Source: Anaerolineaceae bacterium | GTDB lineage: Bacteria; Chloroflexota; Anaerolineae; Aggregatilineales; Phototrophicaceae | Assembly: GCA_002702065.1 (NCBI GenBank) | Contig: NZXX01000001.1 | Location: 372,001 to 436,000 of the forward strand | DNA length: 64,000 bases | Direction: 5' to 3' | Shown: positions 48,691-57,857 of the stretch, piece after piece | Layout: every line of letters starts with the position of its first letter | Numbering within the stretch: position 1 is the stretch's first letter | Notes under the pieces: model-generated | What the model was told of the DNA's origin: nothing | The model's database searches: none | What the model saw: only the letters and a program-made list of their open reading frames with translations | Program-made: the position numbers and the translations under genes

Positions 48691-49929
48691 ATGGGTGATC
48701 TCGTTGTCGGCTTGGATGTAGGTACGAGCAAAATCTGTACTGTAGTCGGCGAAGTGCGCGAAGACGATATTTTTGTGGTCGGGGTCGGCATTGAACCGAG
48801 CCGCGGCATGAAAAAAGGCATCGTGAACGATATGGAGTCGCTGACGGCAGCGATCGCAGCCTCGGTGCATAAAGCCGAAAAAGCCAGCGGTTACGACATC
48901 AGCCGGGCTTTTGTCAGCGTCGCGGGCAATCATATTGCCTCAATCAGCAGCCGGGGGATGGTGGGCATCACCGGCCAGCGGGCCGTGAACCGTGAAGATC
49001 TCGACCGGGCGATGGAAGCGGCCCGTGCCATTGCCATCCCGCACAATCGCGAAGTGCTGCATATCGTGCCACGCAGCTATTCGCTGGATGGGCAGGAACG
49101 GGTGCGCAGCCCGATTGGCATGCACGGTTTTCGGCTGGAGATGGAAGCGCACATCATCACTGCGGCGTCGACCTGTATTGCCAATCTCGAGGAATCGGTC
49201 CAGAACGCCGGGGTGGCGGTTGATCGCTTTATCCTGAACCCACTGGCTTCGGGGCATGTCGTGCTGACGCCGGAAGAAAAAGAGATGGGCGTCGTCGTGG
49301 TTGATATTGGCGGCGGCACAACCGACCTGGCGATCTTCATTGAAGGCACGGTCTGGCACGCGGCTGTGATTCCGGTCGGTGGCGATCATCTGACCAACGA
49401 CATCACGCACTGGATGCATGTCCCTTATAACGAGGCTGAGGCTGTCAAAATTCAGCATGGTCATGCTCAGCGGCGGGGTGTCGGGCTGGCAGAGACTTTC
49501 GTGGTGCAACCGTTTGGCGAAGGCATGCCGACGGAGTTCCAGCGGCACGAACTGGCCGAAGTCATCGAATTGCGCGTCATCGAGCTGTTCGAGCTGGTCC
49601 AGCGCGAGATCAAACGCTCTGGCTATGACGGCCTGCTGCGTGCGGGCGCTGTGCTTACGGGTGGCAGTTCCCAGTTGGAAGGCGTGCGCGACGTGGCACA
49701 GGATACGCTGGGTTTCCCGGTGCGGCTGGCCCGCCCGGAACGCCTGACCGGTATGGCTGATGCCCTGCGCAACCCGTCCTACAGCACCAGTGTGGGCCTG
49801 TTGGGGCTGGGGCTGGAGATGGATGTTGCGGAGAGCGGCGGGCACTCGAACGGCCATTCTGTACAGACGATTAACATTGGAAATTTGCTGGGTGGCTTTT
49901 TCCGCCGACTGCTGCCTGATAATGAATAA
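48691..49929 (+). CDS. ftsA: Cell division protein FtsA
   Basis: A 412-residue actin-like ATPase that tethers FtsZ to the membrane. It begins 'LVVGLDVGTSKICTVVGEV' (phosphate 1), has the SHS2/1C insertion ('VVGVGIEPSRGMKKGIV'), 'VVVDIGGGTTDLAIF' (phosphate 2) and 'GAVLTGGSSQLEGV' (adenosine motif). It ends in 'NLLGGFFRRLLPDNE', an amphipathic membrane-targeting helix. ATG 48691 is chosen because GAGGGAA lies five bases upstream; a TTG 12 nt earlier is in frame. Confidence 0.96.
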   Translation: MGDLVVGLDVGTSKICTVVGEVREDDIFVVGVGIEPSRGMKKGIVNDMESLTAAIAASVHKAEKASGYDISRAFVSVAGNHIASISSRGMVGITGQRAVNREDLDRAMEAARAIAIPHNREVLHIVPRSYSLDGQERVRSPIGMHGFRLEMEAHIITAASTCIANLEESVQNAGVAVDRFILNPLASGHVVLTPEEKEMGVVVVDIGGGTTDLAIFIEGTVWHAAVIPVGGDHLTNDITHWMHVPYNEAEAVKIQHGHAQRRGVGLAETFVVQPFGEGMPTEFQRHELAEVIELRVIELFELVQREIKRSGYDGLLRAGAVLTGGSSQLEGVRDVAQDTLGFPVRLARPERLTGMADALRNPSYSTSVGLLGLGLEMDVAESGGHSNGHSVQTINIGNLLGGFFRRLLPDNE

Positions 49930-49935
49930 TCCGGT

Positions 49936-49963
49936 TTGCGTATTAACGCAAGATGAGTACAAT
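49936..49963 (+). promoter_or_regulatory. Candidate ftsZ promoter with inverted repeat
   Basis: TTGCGT (49936-49941) and TACAAT (49958-49963) are spaced by 16 bp in the 97-nt ftsA-ftsZ gap. TTGCGT and ACGCAA (49946-49951) make a perfect 6-bp inverted repeat at the -35 box, so extra regulation of ftsZ is possible. Confidence 0.5.
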
Positions 49964-50026
49964 GAAGACTAATTTCACACTCACCTGGCGGGAGAGTGAT
50001 ATCGTGTTTTGGAGGAAGAGAATCTA

Positions 50027-51238
50027 ATGGAAACTGAAATACGCGAAATTGCGGGTGAGAGCTTCGCCCAGATCAAGGTCGTTGGGGTCGGCGGCGGTGG
50101 CGGAAACGCTGTCAACCGCATGATCAACGAAGGTCTTGGCGGTGTCGAGTTCATTTGCGTGAATACGGATAATCAGGCGCTGATGTTATCTCAGGCCAAA
50201 ACACGGGTGCGCATCGGCGACAAATTAACGCGCGGTTTGGGCGCGGGCGGCAACCCTGAGATCGGGCGCAAAGCCGCTGAGGAAAGCCAGGATGAGCTGT
50301 ATGAAGTGCTGCGTGGGGCCGATATGGTCTTTATCGCCTGCGGTATGGGTGGTGGCACGGGCACAGGCGCGTCCCCGGTGATCGCACAGATTTCCAAGGA
50401 ACTCGGCGCGCTGACCATCGGCGTGGTAACCCGGCCATTCAGCTTTGAAGGATCGCGTCGCCAGCAGGTCGCCGAAGCAGGCATCGAAGCGCTCAAGAGC
50501 CAGGTCGACACGCTGATCGTTATTCCGAATGATCGCCTGACCCAGATCGCGGATAAACGCGCCACATTGCAACAGGCATTCTCGCTGGCCGACGATGTGC
50601 TGCGGCAGGGTATTCAGGGTATTTCGGAACTGATCACGGTTCCGGCGCTCATTAACCTGGACTTTGCCGACGTGCGCACGATTATGTCCGAAGGTGGGGC
50701 AGCATTGATGGCGGTGGGCCGGGCAACCGGCGATGATCGCGCGCGTGCCTCTGCCGAAGCGGCCATTAGCAGCAGTCTGCTCGATGTCACCATCGACGGT
50801 GCGCGGGGCATTCTGTTCAATATTACCGGTGGTCCGGACATGACCCTGTTCGAGATCAACGAAGCGGCTGCAATCATCAAGGAGAGCGCACACCCAGAAG
50901 TCAACCTCATTTTCGGTGCGCAGGTTGACGAGAGCATGGGTGACGAAATCCGCATTACGGTGATCGCCACAGGCTTTGAGCAGAGCCGCGCAGCCAAGAA
51001 TATCATGTCCCGCCAGCCGGTGCAGCAGCCGCGCAGTGTGCAGCAGCCACAGCGCCCGGCACAGCAACAGCCACAGCAGCCTGCCAACAACCCGCCACAG
51101 CAGGAACAATCGCGTCCGTCGCAGCAGCCCGCCCAGCAGCAGCCTTATGCTCCCCCGCCACAGCAACAGCCGCAGCAGCCGGTGGTCTACGACGAAAACG
51201 ACATCGAAATCCCGACCTTCCTGCGCAAACGGCGTTAA
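50027..51238 (+). CDS. ftsZ: Cell division protein FtsZ
   Basis: A 403-residue tubulin-like GTPase that forms the Z ring. The N-terminal GTPase domain has '[16 protein letters not shown]' and the tubulin signature '[15 protein letters not shown]'; the T7 loop reads '[11 protein letters not shown]'. After the globular core (to about residue 320) comes a ~70-residue linker made mainly of Gln and Pro. The protein ends with the conserved C-terminal peptide '[12 protein letters not shown]', which binds FtsA and other partners. GGAGG lies 11 nt upstream of ATG 50027. It is the last gene of the cluster and is followed by a strong terminator. Confidence 0.97.
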   Translation: METEIREIAGESFAQIKVVGVGGGGGNAVNRMINEGLGGVEFICVNTDNQALMLSQAKTRVRIGDKLTRGLGAGGNPEIGRKAAEESQDELYEVLRGADMVFIACGMGGGTGTGASPVIAQISKELGALTIGVVTRPFSFEGSRRQQVAEAGIEALKSQVDTLIVIPNDRLTQIADKRATLQQAFSLADDVLRQGIQGISELITVPALINLDFADVRTIMSEGGAALMAVGRATGDDRARASAEAAISSSLLDVTIDGARGILFNITGGPDMTLFEINEAAAIIKESAHPEVNLIFGAQVDESMGDEIRITVIATGFEQSRAAKNIMSRQPVQQPRSVQQPQRPAQQQPQQPANNPPQQEQSRPSQQPAQQQPYAPPPQQQPQQPVVYDENDIEIPTFLRKRR

Positions 51239-51267
51239 ACCCGGTTTTTCCAAAACACGATCAAATG

Positions 51268-51296
51268 GGGTGGCACACAACGTGTCACCCTTTTTT
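51268..51296 (+). terminator. Intrinsic terminator of the dcw cluster
   Basis: GGGTGGCAC (51268-51276) pairs with GTGTCACCC (51282-51290), 9 bp with one G-U pair and a 5-nt loop, followed by six T. It lies 29 nt after ftsZ and overlaps the 3' end of the convergent YfhO-like gene. Confidence 0.88.
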
Positions 51297-53744
51297 ATTG
51301 CGTGGAACCAGCGGCACACCACTGAGATAAATCAGCGCCGTGATGCCGGTTATCAGGCTGATCAACACGCCTGCCGTAAAGCCGGGTGGATAGTAGCGCA
51401 AGGTGTATTGATGCGGGCCGGGCTGCATGGGAATGGCAGTAAAGCCGGTTAATGAACCGCCCGGTGCACGTGCCCCAACGGTGAAGGTTTCAGCCGGTGC
51501 CTCATCCACCTGCGCCTGCCAGCCAGTGAAATGGGTTTCCTGCACCACCAGATAATAAGTCTGCTCGTCTTCCGGGGCGGTGGCTGTCAGCGTGATGGTA
51601 TCCAGCGCATGGTTGATCGCGTCGGCTGGCTGGGCGGTTTCGCCAGTGAGCGTATCCGCGCGGGTTTGCAGCGTGTCTGCACGGGCGACAAAAGCGTAGG
51701 GCAGTGCCTGTGGCAGGCGGTAGAGAATGGAGCCGGGACTGGTTTCGATGTCGCAGGGTTCGTCATCGCGAATCGGGTTATCCCGCACGACGCACAGTTC
51801 GCGGATGCCGTTGTTCTGTTCCACAAACTGACGCGCCAGTTCATAGGTGCCGCCGCCCTCGTACTCGGTCGAGACGATGGCCCACTGCGGCAGGTTGACC
51901 AGCCAGGGGGCGCCGTCTGGTATCAGGTTGTTGTTGACTGGCTGCGGTTTCCAGCCCTCATCCAGCCCCCACAGGCGAATGCCGCTGTAGTACGCGTCGT
52001 AGGTAGCCGGGCTGTGTGGCTGATGAATCGAGGGGAAAGGCTCCGTGCCCAGCGTTGCCGCATACAACGGCCCGAAATTGTTACCCGGCGGGTCGAAACT
52101 GATCAATACATGGTTGACTCGGAGCGCGTCACTGATGGCTGCCAGCGCCAGCAGCAGCAGCGCGATCTGCGCCAGTTGGGTGCCGACAATCTGTATGATG
52201 GCCCGTGCCGAGCACTCGATGCGTCGCACGAAAGCCAGATCAACCGGAATCAGCAGCGTATCAATGACCAGCAGGATGACGAACACACCGATGAGTGCAT
52301 CCAGCGCCTGAAGGTAGCTGGTAAAGCGCAGGTTGTTGAGCGCGTTAAACAGGTGAATATTGTTCAGCGCCAAGGCCAGCCGGGTGCTGTTATTCGACAA
52401 ACTGTAAATCAGGAACATGCCCCACAGCAGTGCGCTCACCGCCATGACGCGCAGCAAGCGAATCGGGACATGCAGAGCATGGTGTCGCTTGCGAACAGAC
52501 CGCCACAGGTTGTCGACAGCAACCCCGGTCAGCACAATCCACCACAGGGCGGCAACCGTGTGTGCCCGACCGATATAGCGGAACTCGGACAGCAAGGCGA
52601 TGTGGCGATACAGGCCATTGACGACAAAGCTTTGCCCTGCGCCCCAGATCATCATGCCCAGCGCCAGAACAAGGGCGATGAGGCCCATGCTGCGCCAGCG
52701 CTTCTGCCCCACAAATGCCAGAGAGATCATCAGGATAAACGGCAGTGGCCCAATGTAGGCGTAATCCACCGCGACCAGCAAGTTGGCTGGCGGATTGCGC
52801 AACTGATCCCACGCTTGCCAGGGCATGATCAGGTTAGCCAGCGCCTGACCCAGGCTGTACTGGGATGCGATCTGCCCGGTTTGCAGATCAAAGACAAGCG
52901 GGTCATGGCTGACCTGACTGCGCACGGTCCAGACGGGCAGAAACTGAATCATACACAGGCCGAGTGTCAGCCCGGCAGCAACGGCGGCTCTGCCAAGCAT
53001 TGGCTTCAGTGGCGGGCGATCTTTGCGGAACAACTGCACCAGCAGCATCACCCCACAGCAGAGTATGGCATGCAGGGTGTAGTAGATATTGCCGGAAAAA
53101 AACATGAGCGCGAAGGCCAGCGCCGTCAGGACCGGGGGCAGACGATGCGGTGTTTGCAGGGTCCACCAGAACCCGGCCAATACCAGCGGCAGCCACACCA
53201 GACTCAGGCCCAGTTGAAAATGCCCGCTGTAGAACTTGGCGATGATGCCGCCGCTGAGCATGTAGAGGGCGGCAGTGGTGACTCGCGCCAGTCTTCCAAA
53301 GCCGATTGCCTTCGCCAGCAGCCACATGTTGACACCAGCCACCAGCAGACCGGCAATAATGGCGACTTTGGTCCCCTGCACCGGGCCAAGCAGCAGGACA
53401 GGCAGGCTCATCAAGGGGTTAAACAGGTAGAAAAAGGCGTTATTGATCAGCGGTGTGCCGGTACCGAGATAGGGGTTCCAGGCGGGTAGATGACCGATCC
53501 CCGGCGCACGTTCGGATAACCCCAACCCCATTTGTACCGGGATGAGGATGCCGGATAGACGCTCATGCTCGACCCCTTCAATCCGGTTGCCGGGGTCGAT
53601 CCCGCGCATCACAAGCCCTTCCTCAGCGAGAAAGGCGGCGCTGTAAAGCAGGCCAAACAGGAGAATAATCGCGATTTCGACCACGATCCAGCCTGCTTGC
53701 GAGCCACGAATCAGGACTTTGGAATGGGAGGGTGTTTGTGTCAT
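51285..53744 (-). CDS. YfhO-family membrane protein
   Basis: An ~819-residue membrane protein with about 12-14 hydrophobic segments in its first 560 residues and a soluble beta-rich C-terminal part before one last helix. The layout ('WNPYLGTGTPLINNAFFYLFNP', split by extracellular loops) and the C-terminal 'YYLVVQETHFTGWQAQVDE' segment fit the YfhO (PF09586) group of GT-C-like glycosyltransferases. Relatives glycosylate wall polymers or lipids in Gram-positives. ATG 53744 is chosen over a start 42 nt earlier because it begins at the usual short cytoplasmic segment. The donor and acceptor are unknown. Confidence 0.75.
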   Translation of the reverse strand: MTQTPSHSKVLIRGSQAGWIVVEIAIILLFGLLYSAAFLAEEGLVMRGIDPGNRIEGVEHERLSGILIPVQMGLGLSERAPGIGHLPAWNPYLGTGTPLINNAFFYLFNPLMSLPVLLLGPVQGTKVAIIAGLLVAGVNMWLLAKAIGFGRLARVTTAALYMLSGGIIAKFYSGHFQLGLSLVWLPLVLAGFWWTLQTPHRLPPVLTALAFALMFFSGNIYYTLHAILCCGVMLLVQLFRKDRPPLKPMLGRAAVAAGLTLGLCMIQFLPVWTVRSQVSHDPLVFDLQTGQIASQYSLGQALANLIMPWQAWDQLRNPPANLLVAVDYAYIGPLPFILMISLAFVGQKRWRSMGLIALVLALGMMIWGAGQSFVVNGLYRHIALLSEFRYIGRAHTVAALWWIVLTGVAVDNLWRSVRKRHHALHVPIRLLRVMAVSALLWGMFLIYSLSNNSTRLALALNNIHLFNALNNLRFTSYLQALDALIGVFVILLVIDTLLIPVDLAFVRRIECSARAIIQIVGTQLAQIALLLLALAAISDALRVNHVLISFDPPGNNFGPLYAATLGTEPFPSIHQPHSPATYDAYYSGIRLWGLDEGWKPQPVNNNLIPDGAPWLVNLPQWAIVSTEYEGGGTYELARQFVEQNNGIRELCVVRDNPIRDDEPCDIETSPGSILYRLPQALPYAFVARADTLQTRADTLTGETAQPADAINHALDTITLTATAPEDEQTYYLVVQETHFTGWQAQVDEAPAETFTVGARAPGGSLTGFTAIPMQPGPHQYTLRYYPPGFTAGVLISLITGITALIYLSGVPLVPRNKKG

Positions 53745-53907
53745 AATGCAGTATGGTAGTCGGGTTTGCGCCGGAGTGCCAATCACGAAATTGCAATATG
53801 CGGGCTGTCAAAACGGTCCTTTGGGGCCATGTGGGATGTTTGGGTTTTTGTGGGAAACCTGTTACATCAACAGACCGTTTTCTAACCAAACTGCTTCCGA
53901 AATTTAG

Positions 53908-53936
53908 TAGACAAAGTTCCTGCACCATGCTAAAGT
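53908..53936 (+). promoter_or_regulatory. Promoter upstream of nrdR-nrdJ
   Basis: TAGACA (53908-53913, five of six) and TAAAGT (53931-53936, four of six) are exactly 17 bp apart. The start point would be near 53943, giving a ~130-nt leader before nrdR that contains the hairpin at 53999-54030. The remaining part of the 330-nt gap toward the YfhO-like gene shows nothing else clear. Confidence 0.55.
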
Positions 53937-53998
53937 GTATCTGCAAGCTACAACACATAGTCACTCAATAAGCATCTCAAACCGAGACTTTCGAGTCC

Positions 53999-54030
53999 CC
54001 CCCATAGCGGACTTTTATGGGGGTTTGTTT
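53999..54030 (+). terminator. Terminator/attenuator hairpin in the nrdR-nrdJ leader
   Basis: CCCCCATA (53999-54006) pairs with TATGGGGG (54016-54023), a perfect 8-bp stem with a 9-nt loop followed by TTTGTTTGT. A small hairpin with a TTCG loop (GACT/AGTC) lies directly upstream. Placed between a good promoter and nrdR, it would either end a ~85-nt small RNA or attenuate the operon. Confidence 0.6.
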
Positions 54031-54074
54031 GTCTTTGTCGGTCGCAAAAAGAACGTTTGTTTTACAGGTAGCCT

Positions 54075-54536
54075 ATGGAATGTCCATATTGCGGAGCCGA
54101 AGACTCCAGAGTGGTGCATACCACCCGCAGCGAGGGTGGGAGCATCCGCCGCCGTCGGGAGTGCAAGTCATGCGGCGGGCGTTTTAACACATTCGAGCGC
54201 ACCGAACTGATCACGCCCATGCTGATCAAGCACGATGGCAACCGCGAAGAATTCAAGCGCGACAAACTGATTCATGCTATCCGGATGGCATGTGCCAAGC
54301 GGCCTGTACCCGCGTCAGAGATTAACTGCCTGGCTGACGATATTGAGCATACCCTGCAACAGATGGGGTGCGAAGAGGTGCCCAGCCGGATGGTGGGAGA
54401 TATGGTGGTGCGCGGTTTGCGGGATATGGATACCATTGCCTACGTGCGCTATTCCCTGATCTATTTACAAGTGAATAACCTGGAAGGTGTCCTCAGCGAA
54501 ATTGATCGGCTGATGATGCTGAACAGCAGCAACTGA
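54075..54536 (+). CDS. nrdR: Transcriptional repressor NrdR
   Basis: A 153-residue NrdR, the ATP/dATP-sensing repressor of ribonucleotide reductase genes. The N-terminal zinc ribbon ('CPYCGAEDSRVVHTTRSEGG' then 'CKSCGGRFNTFERTE') is followed by an ATP-cone ('IKHDGNREEFKRDKLIHAI', 'VGDMVVRGLRDMDTIAYVRY'). Its normal target is the neighbouring reductase gene nrdJ, 79 nt downstream, and probably its own leader. Clear tandem NrdR boxes were not identified by eye. Confidence 0.96.
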   Translation: MECPYCGAEDSRVVHTTRSEGGSIRRRRECKSCGGRFNTFERTELITPMLIKHDGNREEFKRDKLIHAIRMACAKRPVPASEINCLADDIEHTLQQMGCEEVPSRMVGDMVVRGLRDMDTIAYVRYSLIYLQVNNLEGVLSEIDRLMMLNSSN

Positions 54537-54615
54537 GGATGATTGCCTCACGAGTCGGTGGCGCGTGAACCCCGTCTTTGTTCTTTCATTTTGGCCCAAG
54601 GAGGATTAGCAGATT

Positions 54616-57162
54616 ATGGTTCAGACCAGATCGGAAAAGAATGCCCTGCACGAACTGGGATACAAAATCTTTTTGGATCGTTATGCCCAAAAGGATATGA
54701 AACGTACCACACTGGCAGTTGGTGACACGGTGATTGTGGTGGTGGATTCGCAAACTGGTCAGCGCGAGATTGGTACGGTTACGGCGCTTAATCTGCCGCG
54801 TGTGTCGATTCGGCTGCTGGATGGCTCGGACGTGGAACGCGACCTCGAAAACGTGGACAAACCCATTGAAACCGACCCCGGTCAGATGATGGATCGGGTG
54901 GCCGCGGGGATCGCCGAAGTCGAGGCAACACCTGAATTACAGGAACTCTGGTCGGAGCGTTTTCGCTGGGCGCTGGATGACTGGAAATTTGTCCCGGCAG
55001 GCCGCATCCTGACCGCTGCGGGCACCGAACAAGAACTGACATTTTATAACTGCTATGTGATTCCGTCCCCCAAAGACTCGCGGGGTGGCATTATCGAGAC
55101 GCTGCGCCAGATGACCGAGATCATGTCGCGTGGTGGCGGTGTCGGCATCAATGTTTCATCGCTGCGCCCGCACCATGCCTATGTCAAAGGTGTCAATGGT
55201 CGGTCGAGCGGGGCCGTTTCATGGGGGGCGCTGTACAGCTTCGTTACCGGCTTGATCGAGCAGGGCGGCAGCCGGCGCGGTGCTTTGATGCTCATCCTCA
55301 ATGACACCCACCCCGATATTTTTGAGTTTATTAACAGCAAGCGCACCGCCGGGCAGATTACTAATGCCAATATCAGCGTTGGTGTTTCGGATCGCCTGAT
55401 GGCCGCGGTTGAAGCTGATGCCGACTGGGACCTGGTTTTCCCGGATACCTCCTACCCGGATTATGATGAATTTTGGGATGGTGACCTCGAAAAATGGGAA
55501 GCATCGGGCCGCCGCGTCCTGCATTATCGCACCGTCAAGGCGCGTGATCTGTGGAACGCGATCATCGAAAGCGCATGGGCCAGCGCTGAACCCGGGGTGT
55601 GGTTCCGCGAGCGCTCGAACAAAATGTCAAATAGCTGGTATTATTCCAGTCTGGTTTCTACGAACCCATGTGGCGAACAGCCGTTGCCAGCATTCGGTGT
55701 GTGTAACCTCGGTGCCATCAACCTGGCGAAGTTCTATGACGAAGAAAATCACGACGTCTTGTGGGATGATCTGGACCGGACCGCCCGTTATTCGACCCGT
55801 TTCCTCGACAACGTGATCGACTCGACGCCCTACTTCTTCGAGCAGAACGCGCAGCAGCAGCTGGGCGAGCGACGCGTCGGGCTGAACACGATGGGCATTG
55901 CCGAGCTGATGATTAAGCTGGGCATTCGCTATGGCAGTGACGAATCAGTTGCGTTTATCGACAAGCTGTACAGCTTCATGGTGCAGGCGGTGTACGAAAC
56001 CTCGATTGAGCTGGCACAGGAAAAAGGCGCGTTCCCGCAGTTTGATGCGGAAAAATTCGTTCAAAGCGGGTTTATGCAATCCATGCCAGAGTCGCTTCAG
56101 CAAAAGGTCGCCAAGCACGGCATCCGCAACGTGACCCTGTTTACGCAGGCGCCAACCGGCACCACCGGGACAATGGTCAACACCTCCACCGGCATCGAAC
56201 CCTTCTTCTCCTGGGTGTATTACCGCAAGAGCCGCCTGGGGCTGCATGAGGAACAGGTGACGATTGTGCAGGAGTGGTTCGACAACAACCCTGACGAAAC
56301 CGAGCTGCCGGATTATTTTGTCACGGCGATGGACCTCAGCCCGGACGAGCATGTGCGGGTGCAGGGGGCGATCCAGCGCTGGGTGGACAGCAGCATCAGC
56401 AAGACCTGCAACGTGCCCAACGAATACACCGTCGAGCAGGTAAGCGACCTGTATCGCTATATGTATGAACTCGGCTGCAAGGGTGGCACGATCTACCGCG
56501 ATGGCAGCCGCGATGAACAGGTGCTCATGCTCAAGGGCGATGAACGCGCCGAAAAGGAAATGTCGAAGAAGTCGGAAAATGGACGGGTGACGGAAGAAGC
56601 CACCGTTGCTGTCGGGTTCGCGACTCCGCATCACGTGTACCCGCGTCCGGCAGCACTGTCTGGCGTAACGGTGCGGCGCATCACGCCGTTTGGCAATGCC
56701 TTCATCACCATGAACACGGACGATCAGGGCAATCCGTTCGAGGTGTTTATCACGGTGGGCAAGGCGGGCAGCGACCTGCAAGCCGACGCTGATGGTCTGG
56801 CGCGGATGATCTCGCTGGCGCTGCGCTCGACCACACCGCAGAATCGCCTGAAGATGCTGGAACTCGTCATCGACCAGTTGCAGAATCTGGGCGGTGCGCG
56901 TGCGGTGGGGCTGGGTCCATCGCGGGTGTCGTCGCTGCCGGATGCGGTGGCCGGGGCCTTGCAGGATCACTACTTCCCGCGCAACGAGGCCATGCAGCTG
57001 AACCTGCCGATGAACGGCGATGTCAAGGTTGAGGAAGCGCCGCCGGTGAGTGCGGATGGCAGCTACAAGGGGGCGGATATGTGCCCGGAATGTGGCACCT
57101 ACTCGCTTATCCGCGCCGAAGGCTGCCGCAAGTGCCTGACCTGCGGTTACAGCGAGTGCTAG
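54616..57162 (+). CDS. nrdJ: Adenosylcobalamin-dependent ribonucleoside-diphosphate reductase
   Basis: An 848-residue class II ribonucleotide reductase that makes deoxyribonucleotides with coenzyme B12 and needs no oxygen. 'FYNCYVIPS' (Cys146) and 'NPCGEQPLPAFGVCNLGAINL', split here as Asn-Pro-Cys-Gly-Glu-Gln, hold the active-site Cys, Asn and Glu; 'QAPTGTTGTM' is the phosphate-binding loop. The C-terminus has a Cys-rich zinc-ribbon-like tail ('MCPECGTYSLIRAEGC', 'CLTCGYSEC') for re-reduction. Residues ~31-85 are a beta-rich insert between the first helix and 'ETDPGQMMDRVA'. AGGAGG lies 11 nt upstream. No cobalamin riboswitch was seen. Confidence 0.95.
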   Translation: MVQTRSEKNALHELGYKIFLDRYAQKDMKRTTLAVGDTVIVVVDSQTGQREIGTVTALNLPRVSIRLLDGSDVERDLENVDKPIETDPGQMMDRVAAGIAEVEATPELQELWSERFRWALDDWKFVPAGRILTAAGTEQELTFYNCYVIPSPKDSRGGIIETLRQMTEIMSRGGGVGINVSSLRPHHAYVKGVNGRSSGAVSWGALYSFVTGLIEQGGSRRGALMLILNDTHPDIFEFINSKRTAGQITNANISVGVSDRLMAAVEADADWDLVFPDTSYPDYDEFWDGDLEKWEASGRRVLHYRTVKARDLWNAIIESAWASAEPGVWFRERSNKMSNSWYYSSLVSTNPCGEQPLPAFGVCNLGAINLAKFYDEENHDVLWDDLDRTARYSTRFLDNVIDSTPYFFEQNAQQQLGERRVGLNTMGIAELMIKLGIRYGSDESVAFIDKLYSFMVQAVYETSIELAQEKGAFPQFDAEKFVQSGFMQSMPESLQQKVAKHGIRNVTLFTQAPTGTTGTMVNTSTGIEPFFSWVYYRKSRLGLHEEQVTIVQEWFDNNPDETELPDYFVTAMDLSPDEHVRVQGAIQRWVDSSISKTCNVPNEYTVEQVSDLYRYMYELGCKGGTIYRDGSRDEQVLMLKGDERAEKEMSKKSENGRVTEEATVAVGFATPHHVYPRPAALSGVTVRRITPFGNAFITMNTDDQGNPFEVFITVGKAGSDLQADADGLARMISLALRSTTPQNRLKMLELVIDQLQNLGGARAVGLGPSRVSSLPDAVAGALQDHYFPRNEAMQLNLPMNGDVKVEEAPPVSADGSYKGADMCPECGTYSLIRAEGCRKCLTCGYSEC

Positions 57163-57174
57163 AACCGAAGTGCT

Positions 57175-57241
57175 GGGCGCATCACGCTGCGCCCCTACAA
57201 AATATATTCAAATGGGCGGTCAGCAATGGCCGCCTTTTTTT
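57175..57241 (+). terminator. Tandem hairpins ending the nrdR-nrdJ operon
   Basis: GGGCGCA/TGCGCCC (57175-57181 with 57188-57194) is followed by GGCGGTCA/TGGCCGCC (57215-57222 with 57227-57234) with a GCAA tetraloop, one G-U pair and a run of seven T (57235-57241). The second is a strong intrinsic terminator. Confidence 0.88.
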
Positions 57242-57317
57242 CATGTACGCTACACTTTCCCCCATTCCATCGCTATAATGCGCTCCCGTTGGTTCAGACC
57301 CCGAAGGAAGGTTCTCC

Positions 57318-57857
57318 ATGTTCGACAATTTCAATGGCTTCCCCATGTTTAGCTCCGACGACGAATCCTGGACGGAACCGGACTTCCTGCTGTCGTACCT
57401 GATTTCCTCGCTGGTGAATGTCGGCGGCGCGCCGATTGGCATCACGCTCATGGTCAAGGGGATGATTATCAGTGGTACGCTGCTGAGCGAACGGGAATAC
57501 CTCGACACGCTGAGCGAACTGATGCAGCAGCAGGTGCGCGACGCACTGGCGCTGCTGCCGGAGGAGGACCGCGAAGCTGCCGAGAGCGCCTTCGACTTCC
57601 GCGACCTGACCGAAGATTTTTACCCCGATGATAGGGATGATGATGACGACGACAGCCCGCCGGAACCGCTGTTTTATCTGCATCTGCGCAACCCGGTGAT
57701 TGTGTCGCCACAGCCGGTTGTCAGCTTTTCCAGCGGCATCTTCCCGGTGATGCGTATCCGGCTGGCCAATGTCGATGGCTGGATGCTGGGTGCATCCATG
57801 CCGGAAGACCTCGACGATTTTATGCGCGGCAATGGTGGGAATGACATCAAACATTAG
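57318..57857 (+). CDS. GvpU-like protein (gas-vesicle accessory family), orphan
   Basis: A 179-residue acidic protein. Residues ~25-65 ('LISSLVNVGGAPIGITLMVK' and 'GMIISGTLLSEREYLDTL') and the C-terminal 'FYLHLRNPVIV' with 'MRIRLANVDGWMLGASM' closely follow the pattern of GvpU, a gas-vesicle accessory protein known from Bacillus megaterium. A run of Asp/Glu lies between the halves. No other gas-vesicle gene (gvpA, gvpN, gvpF/L) is in the window, so it may work on something else. It overlaps the downstream YdcF-like gene by about 17 nt. Confidence 0.65.
   Translation: MFDNFNGFPMFSSDDESWTEPDFLLSYLISSLVNVGGAPIGITLMVKGMIISGTLLSEREYLDTLSELMQQQVRDALALLPEEDREAAESAFDFRDLTEDFYPDDRDDDDDDSPPEPLFYLHLRNPVIVSPQPVVSFSSGIFPVMRIRLANVDGWMLGASMPEDLDDFMRGNGGNDIKH

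Noticed and set aside
51531..53489. A 652-codon open frame on the plus strand
   Set aside because: It is antisense to the YfhO-like membrane protein gene, whose transmembrane pattern and family features are clear; the plus-strand product is His/Gln-rich without domains.
53745..54074. Cobalamin riboswitch ahead of the B12-dependent reductase operon
   Set aside because: No B12-box-like sequence or multi-helix layout could be found; only a simple promoter and terminator hairpin are supported.
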